This document shows, in pieces, positions 49,019-58,420 of a DNA stretch of 64,000 bases; position 1 is the first letter of the stretch, and the number at the start of each line of letters is the position of its first letter. The DNA is from an uncultured Bacteroides sp. (GTDB taxonomy: Bacteria; Bacteroidota; Bacteroidia; Bacteroidales; Bacteroidaceae). A model generated the notes under the pieces. The model saw nothing but the letters and a program-made list of their open reading frames with translations. It made no database searches and had not been told where the DNA came from. Position numbers and translations under genes: made by a program. The DNA lies in the NCBI GenBank assembly GCA_945965395.1, contig CAMFND010000018.1, positions 1 to 64,000 on the forward strand. Direction: 5' to 3'.

Positions 49019-51796
49019 TCAATTTTTCCCATCCCGCCTTTTCAGGAATTCACTGGGGCTTTCTCCAAAATAGTCTTTATAACACCGGGTGAAGTAAGAC
49101 GGAGAACTGAATCCCACTTCGTAGGTGATTTCGGCCACCGTCTTTTCAGAGGATGCCAGCAAAGAGGCTGCCTTTTTCAACCGGGCAATGCGCAACAATT
49201 CATTCGGAGCATATCCGGTCAAGGATTTCGTTTTACGATATAGCTGCACGCGCCCCAACCCCAATTCAGCACCCAAATCTTCTACACTCAAATCTGAATT
49301 GCTCATTTTTTCCTCAATCAAGGCCTTCAGCTTTTCCACAAATCCCTTGTCCACTTCGCCCAACGACTGTTTTCCGCTTACCGCTGTGGCATCTTCTGTA
49401 AACGATTTCAACCGTTTCCGGTTATCTATCAGGTTGCGGATTCGTGCCAGCAGGAGTTTAGCATTGAAAGGTTTCGTCAGATACGAATCCGCGCCCGAAT
49501 CATACCCCTGAATCCGCTGTTCATCCATAGCGTATGCGGTCAGCATCAGTACCGGAATATGAGACGTCTGCAACTCGCTTTTCAAGCGTTTACAGCATTC
49601 TATACCATCCATTACAGGCATCATGACATCGCACACCACTACGTCTGGCACATACTTCATGGCCTGTCTTATACCTTCCTGTCCGTTTACCGCTTCAATC
49701 ACGGTATATTTATCCTGCAGCAACATCTTCACGTAGTCACGCACATCCTGATTGTCGTCAATAACCAGCACCACTTCCTTGTCTGACGCTCCGTCTACTT
49801 CCACGTTTTCAACCCACTGATGCAAGGTTTCTTGTCCGGCATCCAGCACAGCCCCTTCCTGCAAGTTTTTCAAGGATTCATTTTTCTCTACCCCCCCTTT
49901 CATCTCTCCTTCCTGCTTCATAGGAAGTACAACCTGGAAACATGTGCCTTTTCCTTTCTCGCTCTCTACCCGCACTGTACCCTTATGCAACTGCACAAAA
50001 GCCTCTACCAAGGCCAGTCCCAGTCCGGAACCTGTATGCTGTGCATCTATCTGATAAAAACGTTCAAACACGTGATGTATATGTTCTTCGGACATGCCAA
50101 TACCCGTATCGCTGACTTCCATGCACAAATACGGTTGATTATCTTTCTCTATCCGCGAAAGCACCACCTTTATCTCCCCTTTTTCCGGAGTAAATTTAAA
50201 GGCATTGGACAATAAGTTGTAGGTAATGCGCTCTATCTTTTCCGCATCGGCCACCATCACATACTGCGCCGCGTCTCCTTCCGCCTTCACTTCAAACTGA
50301 ATATGTTTCCGGAACGCCAAAGTATGAAATGCCTCTGTCCAATCCTTTATACATTCCAGCGCATTAAATTCAGAAAGCCGCAAAGCCAGTTTGCCATGTT
50401 CATATTTCTGGAAATCCAGAATCTGAGTAATCAATCTCAATAAGACTGCGACATTTTTCCGCACAATCTCCAGCATATTCCGCTCCCTCTCACCTAAATG
50501 CTTTTCCTCCAGCAACTGGTTGATAGGGTCTGCAATCAAGGTCAACGGTGTACGGAAATCATGCGACACACTGGTAAAGAAGGCCAGTTTGGCATGTGTA
50601 GCCTCTTCCAACTGACGCGACAATGCAATCAGCTGATCACGTTGTTCCTGCAACTGGTCACGCTGCTGTTCCAATTGCTGCTTCTGGGTAGACAATTCCG
50701 TATTCATCCGGTTCTTTACCCAAAAGGCACGTACCAGGAAAAAGAACAAGAATCCGGCCAGAATCAATATTACCACACAGGCATATAAGAACATTGTTTG
50801 TGCGGAGTAACGAAGGAAATAATCATCCAGCTGATGATTTAAAAGCTCAATTTTCTGGTCCAGCGTCAGAATATGCTTCATCTGCATCTGCATCACACGG
50901 GCGTTGGCGCGATTTACCAACGCAGTAGAAAGTATATTTTCTCGCTGATAGGGTTCGCCACGCAGTATAGCCATGGCTACCTGAATCACCTTATCACCTC
51001 CTGTAGGATAAATGAAGGTAGCATCCAGTTTGCCTTCCGCCACACTTTCCACTCCGCCGGCTACCGCATCAACTCCCACAAATGCAATCTGTCCGGCACG
51101 ATTCTTCTGGTGTGCCTTCTCATACGCCCCGATAGCCATCCGGTCGTTCTGTGCAAAGACCAGGTTTACTTGTGGGTAAGCATCCAGTAACGTATCCATC
51201 ACCTCCCCAGCCTTCTGCCGGAACCATCCGGCTTCTGCAGATGCCACCACCTGCACCCCCGGAGCAGCCTTCAGGGCTTCCATCATCCCCCGATGACGCT
51301 CCACGGCTGGAGTAGAACCTCTCAGTCCGGTAATCTCTATTATCCGTCCCTTTCCTCCTAAACGGTCTGCTATATATTCACCTGCCTTACGGCCAATTTC
51401 ATAATTGTCAGCACCTACATAGGCGGTATATTTTTTAGAATTGATTTTCCGGTCGACCAGGATGACAGGAATTCCTGCATCGTATGCCTTCTCAATTACC
51501 GGCGTAATAGCTTCGGCTTCATTAGGGGCAACAATCAGCAAATCGACTTTTCTTTCAATCAAAGATTCTATGTCCTTAATCTGATGGGTATTATCATCAT
51601 GAGCCTGATAAACCTCCACATTTACCCCCGGATAAAACAGAGCTTCCCGAAGAATCTCTTTGTTCATCTGGGCACGCCAATCATCTTCACTACATTGTGA
51701 TACGGCTATCGTATAGTCCGCCTCCTTTCGGGAGCAAGCTACAGACAACAGCAGCAAGCAAATCACACCTATCCAACCACAGACTAAATGTTTCAT
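49019..51796 (-). CDS. Hybrid two-component system regulator: periplasmic sugar-binding domain, histidine kinase, receiver, AraC domain
   Basis: Lipoprotein-like signal (LLLLSVACSRKE), type I periplasmic binding domain (YTIAVSQCSEDDWRAQMNKEIL...IPVILVDRKINSKKYTAYVGADNYEIG), HisKA (FFTSVSHDFRTPLTLI), HATPase, REC (LVIDDNQDVRDYV...CDVMMPVMDG), AraC helix-turn-helix. Start moved from 52084 to 51796. Confidence 0.93.
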   Translation of the reverse strand: MKHLVCGWIGVICLLLLSVACSRKEADYTIAVSQCSEDDWRAQMNKEILREALFYPGVNVEVYQAHDDNTHQIKDIESLIERKVDLLIVAPNEAEAITPVIEKAYDAGIPVILVDRKINSKKYTAYVGADNYEIGRKAGEYIADRLGGKGRIIEITGLRGSTPAVERHRGMMEALKAAPGVQVVASAEAGWFRQKAGEVMDTLLDAYPQVNLVFAQNDRMAIGAYEKAHQKNRAGQIAFVGVDAVAGGVESVAEGKLDATFIYPTGGDKVIQVAMAILRGEPYQRENILSTALVNRANARVMQMQMKHILTLDQKIELLNHQLDDYFLRYSAQTMFLYACVVILILAGFLFFFLVRAFWVKNRMNTELSTQKQQLEQQRDQLQEQRDQLIALSRQLEEATHAKLAFFTSVSHDFRTPLTLIADPINQLLEEKHLGERERNMLEIVRKNVAVLLRLITQILDFQKYEHGKLALRLSEFNALECIKDWTEAFHTLAFRKHIQFEVKAEGDAAQYVMVADAEKIERITYNLLSNAFKFTPEKGEIKVVLSRIEKDNQPYLCMEVSDTGIGMSEEHIHHVFERFYQIDAQHTGSGLGLALVEAFVQLHKGTVRVESEKGKGTCFQVVLPMKQEGEMKGGVEKNESLKNLQEGAVLDAGQETLHQWVENVEVDGASDKEVVLVIDDNQDVRDYVKMLLQDKYTVIEAVNGQEGIRQAMKYVPDVVVCDVMMPVMDGIECCKRLKSELQTSHIPVLMLTAYAMDEQRIQGYDSGADSYLTKPFNAKLLLARIRNLIDNRKRLKSFTEDATAVSGKQSLGEVDKGFVEKLKALIEEKMSNSDLSVEDLGAELGLGRVQLYRKTKSLTGYAPNELLRIARLKKAASLLASSEKTVAEITYEVGFSSPSYFTRCYKDYFGESPSEFLKRRDGKN

Positions 51797-51814
51797 AATT
51801 TTATATCTATTTCT

Positions 51815-51823
51815 GCAAATGTA
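51815..51823 (-). promoter_or_regulatory. -7 box (TACATTTGC on the minus strand) for the hybrid regulator gene
   Basis: TAnnTTTG match about 20 bp upstream of the reassigned start. Confidence 0.45.
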
Positions 51824-51911
51824 TGAAAATCGCAGCGATTTATACATCCTGACAGATACAAAAATCACGAAACCGACCCACAATTTTTCGTTCAACGGCT
51901 CTACTCTTTTT

Positions 51912-51999
51912 ATGTCTCCCGAAGCGGAACCATACGTTTTCCATGTGAGAACCCTACGTTTTCGCTTCGGGAAACGTATGGTTTTCACGCGGAAAACAT
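51912..51999. repeat. Palindromic array D: about 22-bp phased units with nested inverted repeats
   Basis: GAACCATACGTTTTCCATGTGA (51927), GAACCCTACGTTTTCGCTTCGG (51949), GAAACGTATGGTTTTCACGCGG (51971). Inverted pairs: CCCGAAGCG/CGCTTCGGG and AACCATACGTTT/AAACGTATGGTT. Confidence 0.8.
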
Positions 52000-52059
52000 A
52001 AAACAGACAAAGCCGAAGCGTCATTATCTTCAGCAGGCTTTCCAATCTTATCAGACAAA

Positions 52060-52102
52060 AAAATCTCCGGAAGTACAGAAACATACTTCCGGAGATTTTT
52101 CA
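52060..52102 (-). terminator. Terminator downstream of the fructokinase gene
   Basis: AAAAATCTCCGGAAGTA...TACTTCCGGAGATTTTT. Confidence 0.85.
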
Positions 52103-52120
52103 CAAGATAAACTATATAGC

Positions 52121-53002
52121 CTAAATTTTTTCCTTCAAATACAGAGGGAATTCCGGCATAGCCCCATTCTGGGTACATACAAATGCCGAAGCCTCTACTG
52201 CCAGTTCATGCGCTTCGCGTACGGTCTTTCCTTTCAAAATAGAAGCCACGAAAGTAGCAGTGAATGAATCACCTGCACCTACCGTATCGGCTACATTTAC
52301 CTTCGGAGTCTCTACAAATGATACATTACCTGGAGTAAAGACATAGCTTCCGTTCACACCACAAGTCAGAATCAACATTTTCAGGTTATACTTGGCGAGC
52401 AGAATCCAGCATTTATCCTGCAGGTCAATACCCGGATAACCGAACATACGGCTTACAGTAACCAGTTCTTCATCGTTTATCTTCAGCACATTACATTTCT
52501 GGAAAGAATTGCAAAGCACTTCTTTCGTATAAAAGCCCTGACGAAGGTTGATGTCAAATACTTTCAATGTATCTTCCGGCATGGCATCCAAGAACTTGTT
52601 GATTGTTTCTCTGGAAACCACGCTTCGCTGTGCCAAAGAGCCAAAGCAAACCGCTGTAGTCTGTTTTGCCAATCCTTCCAAAGCCGGAGTGTAAGGAATA
52701 TTATCCCATGCCACACCTTCCTTTATATCGTAACAAGGAACTCCTTCTGCATCCAGTTCTACCTGAACCGTACCTGTGGGATACGGCACTTTTTCAATCA
52801 TGCTATGCAGATTCTTCTCATAGAAGTTTTCCAGGATTTCTGCTCCTAATTTGTCATCTCCTACGGCACTAACAGCACGACCGTCCAAACCAAACTGTGA
52901 TACATGATACGCAAAGTTAGCCGGAGCTCCACCAATTTTCTTTCCTTCAGGCAGCACGTCCCACAGTGCTTCACCTATACCTACAACTATTGTATTCTCC
53001 AT
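52121..53002 (-). CDS. PfkB-family fructokinase
   Basis: GGAPANFAYHVSQFG and DTVGAGDSFTATF; next to a sugar permease and the hybrid regulator, as in characterised Bacteroides fructan loci. Confidence 0.88.
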   Translation of the reverse strand: MENTIVVGIGEALWDVLPEGKKIGGAPANFAYHVSQFGLDGRAVSAVGDDKLGAEILENFYEKNLHSMIEKVPYPTGTVQVELDAEGVPCYDIKEGVAWDNIPYTPALEGLAKQTTAVCFGSLAQRSVVSRETINKFLDAMPEDTLKVFDINLRQGFYTKEVLCNSFQKCNVLKINDEELVTVSRMFGYPGIDLQDKCWILLAKYNLKMLILTCGVNGSYVFTPGNVSFVETPKVNVADTVGAGDSFTATFVASILKGKTVREAHELAVEASAFVCTQNGAMPEFPLYLKEKI

Positions 53003-53006
53003 AGTC

Positions 53007-54167
53007 TTAATGTTTAATTTTTAACGTATAAGCAAGTAAATAAATCACACCAGCTGTCATCACAGCTACAGCACCATTCTGTCCGATTGCATCGCTGGCC
53101 ACTCCCATCAGAAGAGGGAATACGGTTCCGCCAAACAAGCCCATAATCATCAGTCCAGACACTTCGTTCTTCTTGTCGGGCATAGCCAGAAGAGCCTGAG
53201 AGAAGATGATAGAGAACACATTGGAGTTACCAAAACCAATCAGCGCAATACAAATATAAATCACTGTCTGCGAATCGAAAGCAAAAAGTCCGATCATGGC
53301 CAGCATCATACAGATGGCACTTATCAGGAAAAAGATTCTGGACGATACAGCCCGCAAGATAAATGCACCAGAGAAGCAGCCCAACGTACGGAATATAAAG
53401 TAGAGACTGGTAGCAAACCCGGCTTCGGTCAATGTCATTCCAATACGCTCCATCAGAATCTTAGGAGCTGTAGTATTGGTACCCACATCAATTCCCACAT
53501 GACACATGATGCCAAGGAAAGACAACAGAATAAAGGGTTTTCCTAACAGTTTCAGGCAATCGGCAAATCCAGATGCCTTGTCCGGCTGTTCTTCGGTAAT
53601 AGGAGTAGCCGAAAGCAACAGAATGGCAAACACAGCTACAACCATATAGATAGGGAACAACACTCTCCATCCCAAGCCAAAAGTCGGAATGGCCTGTAAA
53701 GCTCCCCACATGGCCAGATAAGGTGCAAGGAAAGAAGCAATGGCTTTCACAAACTGGCCGAAGGTCAGCGTACTGGCCAGGCGGTCGCCCGAGATAATAT
53801 TGCTCAACAGCGGATTAAGTGAAGTCTGCATCAAGGCGTTACCTATTCCCAATAAAGAGAAGGAGCAAAGCATCAATCCATAGCTGTCACCAAACATCGG
53901 AAGCAACAAAGAGAAGAAAGTGACTCCCAGACTCAGCAACACAGTCTTTTTTCTTCCAATCCGATTCATCAGCATTCCTGTCGGTACTGAGAATATCAAG
54001 AACCAAAAGAATACCAAGGAAGGAAAAATATTTGCCTCAGAGTCTGTCAGACCTAAATCTTCCTTTACATAGTTTGAAGCAATTCCTACCAAGTCAACGA
54101 ATCCCATGGCAAAGAAGCATAGCATCACAGGAAACAGCTTGGCATATTTTAATTGAGTATTTGTCAT
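53007..54167 (-). CDS. MFS sugar (probably fructose) permease, FucP-like
   Basis: About 12 hydrophobic segments, NRIGRKKTVLLSLGV motif; operonic with fructokinase. Confidence 0.8.
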   Translation of the reverse strand: MTNTQLKYAKLFPVMLCFFAMGFVDLVGIASNYVKEDLGLTDSEANIFPSLVFFWFLIFSVPTGMLMNRIGRKKTVLLSLGVTFFSLLLPMFGDSYGLMLCSFSLLGIGNALMQTSLNPLLSNIISGDRLASTLTFGQFVKAIASFLAPYLAMWGALQAIPTFGLGWRVLFPIYMVVAVFAILLLSATPITEEQPDKASGFADCLKLLGKPFILLSFLGIMCHVGIDVGTNTTAPKILMERIGMTLTEAGFATSLYFIFRTLGCFSGAFILRAVSSRIFFLISAICMMLAMIGLFAFDSQTVIYICIALIGFGNSNVFSIIFSQALLAMPDKKNEVSGLMIMGLFGGTVFPLLMGVASDAIGQNGAVAVMTAGVIYLLAYTLKIKH

Positions 54168-54207
54168 TTTTACTTGTTTTTAATCTGTTCAAATTCAGCC
54201 TTCTGTT

Positions 54208-56400
54208 TTATTCGGCTGTAAGTTCAATCACACGACTCTGAGTAGGACGGAAGCCAAAGACATCCAGACCGACTTTCATCAAATAATCACCAGAGAATAA
54301 TTCTCCATCGGCCTCCAGCGTAGATTCTGTTCCCGGCATCAGGTTGATTTCTTTCACACGGTACATCTTGTTCGGATCCAATCCTTTCACCTTCAAAGGA
54401 AGCAGTTTCTCCTGGAAACGAGGATAAATGTCGTATGCAAATACCACGCCTTTTGAAGCATCCTGGTTGACATAGTTTACTGCCATGTGGTTAGATTCAT
54501 ACGGAGATACCAGACGATACTGTACCCCATCCAGAATCACCGGCTGCAGACGTTTCCAGTTGGCTACCGCAAACTGGCAATATTCCAATTCTTCTGCGGC
54601 CATTTCTTTCAAGCCGATATCAAATCCCAACTTACACATGGATGCCATGTCGGTACGGAACTTGATAGAAGTATTCTTATTCCAGCTTGTCACGTGTGCA
54701 CACATGGCCTTGGCCGGGAAGAACTGAGAGAATCCCCACTGTATGTAAGCTCTTTCCACAGGGTCCGTGTTATCACTGCACCAGAATTCCGTGAAATATT
54801 TCAACGCTTCATAGTCACAACGTGCACCGCCACCAGAGCAAAGCATCATCGGCACATTCGGATAGTTCTCTTTTACCCGCTTCATGACATTGTATACGCC
54901 ACGTACATGGTCTATATACAAGCGTCCCTGTGCACCTTTCAGATAAGAAGAATAGATATTGGTAATCGGGCTGTTGCAATCCCATTTGAAATAAGCGATA
55001 CCCGGATTTTCCTTCAACAACTTATCCACAATGCCATATACATAATCCTGCACCTTCGGGTTACTCAAATCGAGTACCAGCTGGTTACGATAGTAATAGG
55101 TTTCACGGTTCGGGTAATGGATTGCCCAGTCAGGATGCTTTTCAAACAATTCACTCTTCGGATTCACCATTTCCGGTTCAATCCAGAGACCGAACTTCAC
55201 ACCTTCTTTTTCAGCCGCCTGAACCAGCGCATTGATTCCATCAGGAAGTTTGTCGGCCGTTACATCCCAGTCGCCCAGTCCGGCTGTATCACTGCTGCGT
55301 TTGTATTTGTTGCCAAACCATCCGTCATCCAGCAAGAACATGTCTACACCGAGTTCCTTCGTTTCTTTAATCAGGTCGACAAGGATATTCTGGTTAAAAT
55401 CGAATCCTGTATTCTCCCAGTTATTCAACAACGTCAAACGAGTACCTTTTCCATCCTTCAACTGATAATTCCGTGCCCAGTTCTGAAAGCGACGGCTTCC
55501 TTCGCCTGTACCCTTATTACTCAATGTGAAAATAAATTCAGGAGTAGTGAACACTTCGCCCTTCTGAAGCTCATATACCGAAGCATAAGGATTAATGGCA
55601 GGAATCACACGCAGATTACCCACATTGTCCACTTCGAAAGTAAAGCTGAAGTTACCTGTCCATCCCAATGTACCCATCAAAACTTCCCCCTGATTTTCTG
55701 CAGCAGGAGCATCCAGACCGACCATGAAAAAAGGTTGCGTATGCATGGCAGCACGACTTCCCAGCTTGGTATCTACCACTTTCTTACCGAACTCCAGCTT
55801 CTGTGTACTCATCTGCACTTCCTTCGCCCAGTCTCCACTGAATTCAGTCAAATAGTAAGCGGGACGATTGAAATACAACATCGTAGAAGCGTAACGGAAT
55901 AACTGTACAGGCTTTTTCTCCTGATGTGAGATTTCACTCCAAGTCTTGATTACGTCCTCCTTTTCGTAAGCCACGTAATGCAAGGTTACGTTCACCGGAT
56001 ATTTATCATCACGCAAATGAATATCTGTCTGTGTTCCTCCTTCCACAGCTTTTGTAGAAGAAGACACGTAATAAAGCCAGGTAGAAGCATTACCGTCGGC
56101 ATGAGTCACACCCAAAGCCGGTTCAAAGAAGTCCTCGTTACCTGAACCTGAGCAGACTTCCCATCCGCGTGGAGAGACACTGGCATCTGATGCAGGATGT
56201 ATCTGCCAGTCCAGTTTCTTCAAATCCGATTCATGCAACAGTTTTTCGCCCAAGTAAGTCTGATAGAGCCGTCCGTTTTCAGCCACCTGAAGCACCAGAT
56301 CCGTATTATCCGTTGAAATCCGGATAATCTTTTCTTCTGCAGCTTCCGCACACTGAAAACCCCAAAACAAGCCTAAAGCCGTAATAAAAAAGTTTTTCAT
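54208..56400 (-). CDS. GH36 alpha-galactosidase
   Basis: Signal peptide; LLDDGWFGNKYKRSSDTAGLGDWDVTADKLPDGI, FGLWIEPEMVNPKSELFEKHPDW, YFKWDCNSPIT. Confidence 0.92.
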   Translation of the reverse strand: MKNFFITALGLFWGFQCAEAAEEKIIRISTDNTDLVLQVAENGRLYQTYLGEKLLHESDLKKLDWQIHPASDASVSPRGWEVCSGSGNEDFFEPALGVTHADGNASTWLYYVSSSTKAVEGGTQTDIHLRDDKYPVNVTLHYVAYEKEDVIKTWSEISHQEKKPVQLFRYASTMLYFNRPAYYLTEFSGDWAKEVQMSTQKLEFGKKVVDTKLGSRAAMHTQPFFMVGLDAPAAENQGEVLMGTLGWTGNFSFTFEVDNVGNLRVIPAINPYASVYELQKGEVFTTPEFIFTLSNKGTGEGSRRFQNWARNYQLKDGKGTRLTLLNNWENTGFDFNQNILVDLIKETKELGVDMFLLDDGWFGNKYKRSSDTAGLGDWDVTADKLPDGINALVQAAEKEGVKFGLWIEPEMVNPKSELFEKHPDWAIHYPNRETYYYRNQLVLDLSNPKVQDYVYGIVDKLLKENPGIAYFKWDCNSPITNIYSSYLKGAQGRLYIDHVRGVYNVMKRVKENYPNVPMMLCSGGGARCDYEALKYFTEFWCSDNTDPVERAYIQWGFSQFFPAKAMCAHVTSWNKNTSIKFRTDMASMCKLGFDIGLKEMAAEELEYCQFAVANWKRLQPVILDGVQYRLVSPYESNHMAVNYVNQDASKGVVFAYDIYPRFQEKLLPLKVKGLDPNKMYRVKEINLMPGTESTLEADGELFSGDYLMKVGLDVFGFRPTQSRVIELTAE

Positions 56401-56421
56401 GGTCTGTCTGGTTTTTAATAA

Positions 56422-58293
56422 TTACAACCCCAATTTATGTATCTTCATATTCTCAACCTTATAATCGCCACCTTCACTATACAGACGGATAGAGTTATAA
56501 GGTTTGGTAGGGAATACCAAGTTTGTCATGACAATGCGACCTCCATTAGCAAAGATTTCTACAGAGCATTTGTCTACAAAAATCTGCAAATGATAAGTTT
56601 TTCCTTCACACAATGAAAGAGGAGCCCATGTGCCTAATGCAAAATCATTCTTATAGTTGATAGAAGTCGTTTTACGACGGTCATGATTTTCAATGGCATG
56701 AGGTTCTGCTTTCTCACCAAAAGCAACCAATCCACTTTCTGTACGATCCATCACCAGTTTACCAGCTTTCATATCCAGGTAAATCTTGGTCTTTTCACCC
56801 TTGTCATTCAGCAGTTCCATTCCAGCTACAGCAGATGCACCTGGAGTTACATCCATTTCAATTTCGAAAGCACCCTCATTCTGCGGGAAGATTTCGTCAA
56901 TCTTGCTTTCACCTTTCACAGTCTGATTGTCAATGGTACGTGTTTCTTTACGCAAGCCTGCTGTTTCCTTTACAGCATTAGCTGCCATGTAAATCTGACC
57001 ATCTTTTGTGTACAATGACAGTTCACGCGGCAAGGCATTTGCTCCACGATACTGACGGATAGGAGTAACATTTGCATATTGCCAGTTGCTCATCCAAGGT
57101 ACTGCAACCACACGGTCTCCAGTATTTGAGAAACAAACAGTAGCATAGTGGTCTTTACCAAAATCCAACCATTTAGTTACTTCCGGTTTCGTGTCACATT
57201 TGAATTCTTTTCCATCAAAATCACCTACGAAATATTCTGTAGCGCTACCACCGAACATACAACCGGGGTTGATATTTACAATCATCACCCATTTCATATT
57301 GTTCTTGTCACCATCAACCGGTAACTGGATAAAGTCAGGACATTCAAACTGATTAGGCTGTACACCATAACCTTTACCAAATCCGCTCTGATATTCCCAG
57401 TCCTTCAAGTTAGAAGAAGAGTAGAAACGCATTTCCTTGTCCGCAGAAACAATCATATACCATTTCTGAGCTGGTTCATACCAGAACACTTTCGGATCGC
57501 GGAAATCTTTCAGTCCGTCAAACGGAGTCAAAATCGGATTTTTCTCGTATTTTGTATAAGTACGTCCATTGTCTTTGCTATAAGCCATACACTGAATCTG
57601 TCCGTGTTCATCGCTGGCAGATGTATAGAAAGCGATAATGGCGTCTTTTCCGTAGCCTGCGCTATTGTTCTTGTCTACCACTGTACTTCCTGAGAAAATG
57701 TGACCCAATGTGTCACGTGCGATAGCAGGATTCAAATGGTCCCAATGAATCAAGTCCTTACTAACCGAATGTCCCCAGTGCATATTTCCCCACTTGGAAC
57801 CGTAAGGATTATACTGGAAATACAAATGATACTCTCCATCTTTATACACCAGTCCGTTGGCATCGTTCATCCAGCCATAAAGCGGCGTGTGGTGATATAC
57901 CGGACGATAATAGTCCGTATTTGCCGTATTAAAAGTATCCGACAACTGAATATGCTCCCAGCATACAGCGTTTGCAGCCACCTTTCCAATGGTAACAGTA
58001 GCTTCCTTAGCTCCTTGAGGCAATTCAAAGGGTACGTAATACTCTACGCTGTCTACTGCCAGACGTACATCCATCGGCATATCAGCCGGGCTTCCGGTTA
58101 CTAATTTCACCTTTCCCTCATTAGATGATTCCTGAATAGGAAGCAAAAGATATTTAGAAGGATTCTTTATGTGTACGACAGTCAAAGTGTCTCCCTGATG
58201 CTCAAATACTAAGTTATTTTTTTGTGATTGGCATGCCCACATACCAGTCAAGAAAAACGCTCCTAATGCGAGGTTAACAAAATTCTTTTTCAT
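56422..58293 (-). CDS. GH32 beta-fructosidase, predicted lipoprotein
   Basis: Signal ending ...LTGMWAC; GWMNDANGLVYKDGEYHLYFQYNP, FRDPKVFWYEP, FECPDF. Start placed at MKKNFVNLALG. Confidence 0.92.
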   Translation of the reverse strand: MKKNFVNLALGAFFLTGMWACQSQKNNLVFEHQGDTLTVVHIKNPSKYLLLPIQESSNEGKVKLVTGSPADMPMDVRLAVDSVEYYVPFELPQGAKEATVTIGKVAANAVCWEHIQLSDTFNTANTDYYRPVYHHTPLYGWMNDANGLVYKDGEYHLYFQYNPYGSKWGNMHWGHSVSKDLIHWDHLNPAIARDTLGHIFSGSTVVDKNNSAGYGKDAIIAFYTSASDEHGQIQCMAYSKDNGRTYTKYEKNPILTPFDGLKDFRDPKVFWYEPAQKWYMIVSADKEMRFYSSSNLKDWEYQSGFGKGYGVQPNQFECPDFIQLPVDGDKNNMKWVMIVNINPGCMFGGSATEYFVGDFDGKEFKCDTKPEVTKWLDFGKDHYATVCFSNTGDRVVAVPWMSNWQYANVTPIRQYRGANALPRELSLYTKDGQIYMAANAVKETAGLRKETRTIDNQTVKGESKIDEIFPQNEGAFEIEMDVTPGASAVAGMELLNDKGEKTKIYLDMKAGKLVMDRTESGLVAFGEKAEPHAIENHDRRKTTSINYKNDFALGTWAPLSLCEGKTYHLQIFVDKCSVEIFANGGRIVMTNLVFPTKPYNSIRLYSEGGDYKVENMKIHKLGL

Positions 58294-58365
58294 GATACGT
58301 TGTTTTATGGGATTAAAAATACAAATTATTCTTTTAAAAATACCTATTGAAAACTTTTTATAACC

Positions 58366-58391
58366 GGCACAACTCATTGATTCGTTGTGCC
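58366..58391 (-). other. Intercistronic hairpin between the TonB-dependent receptor-like and GH32 genes
   Basis: GGCACAAC tcattgattc GTTGTGCC, 8-bp perfect stem; no strong T-run. Confidence 0.5.
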
Positions 58392-58420
58392 AGGAATTTA
58401 TCGGAATAGAAAAATGAATG

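Noticed and set aside
54487-55902. 471-aa ORF on the + strand
   Set aside because: Antisense to the well-supported GH36 gene; no recognisable domain; long antisense ORFs are common opposite codon-biased genes.
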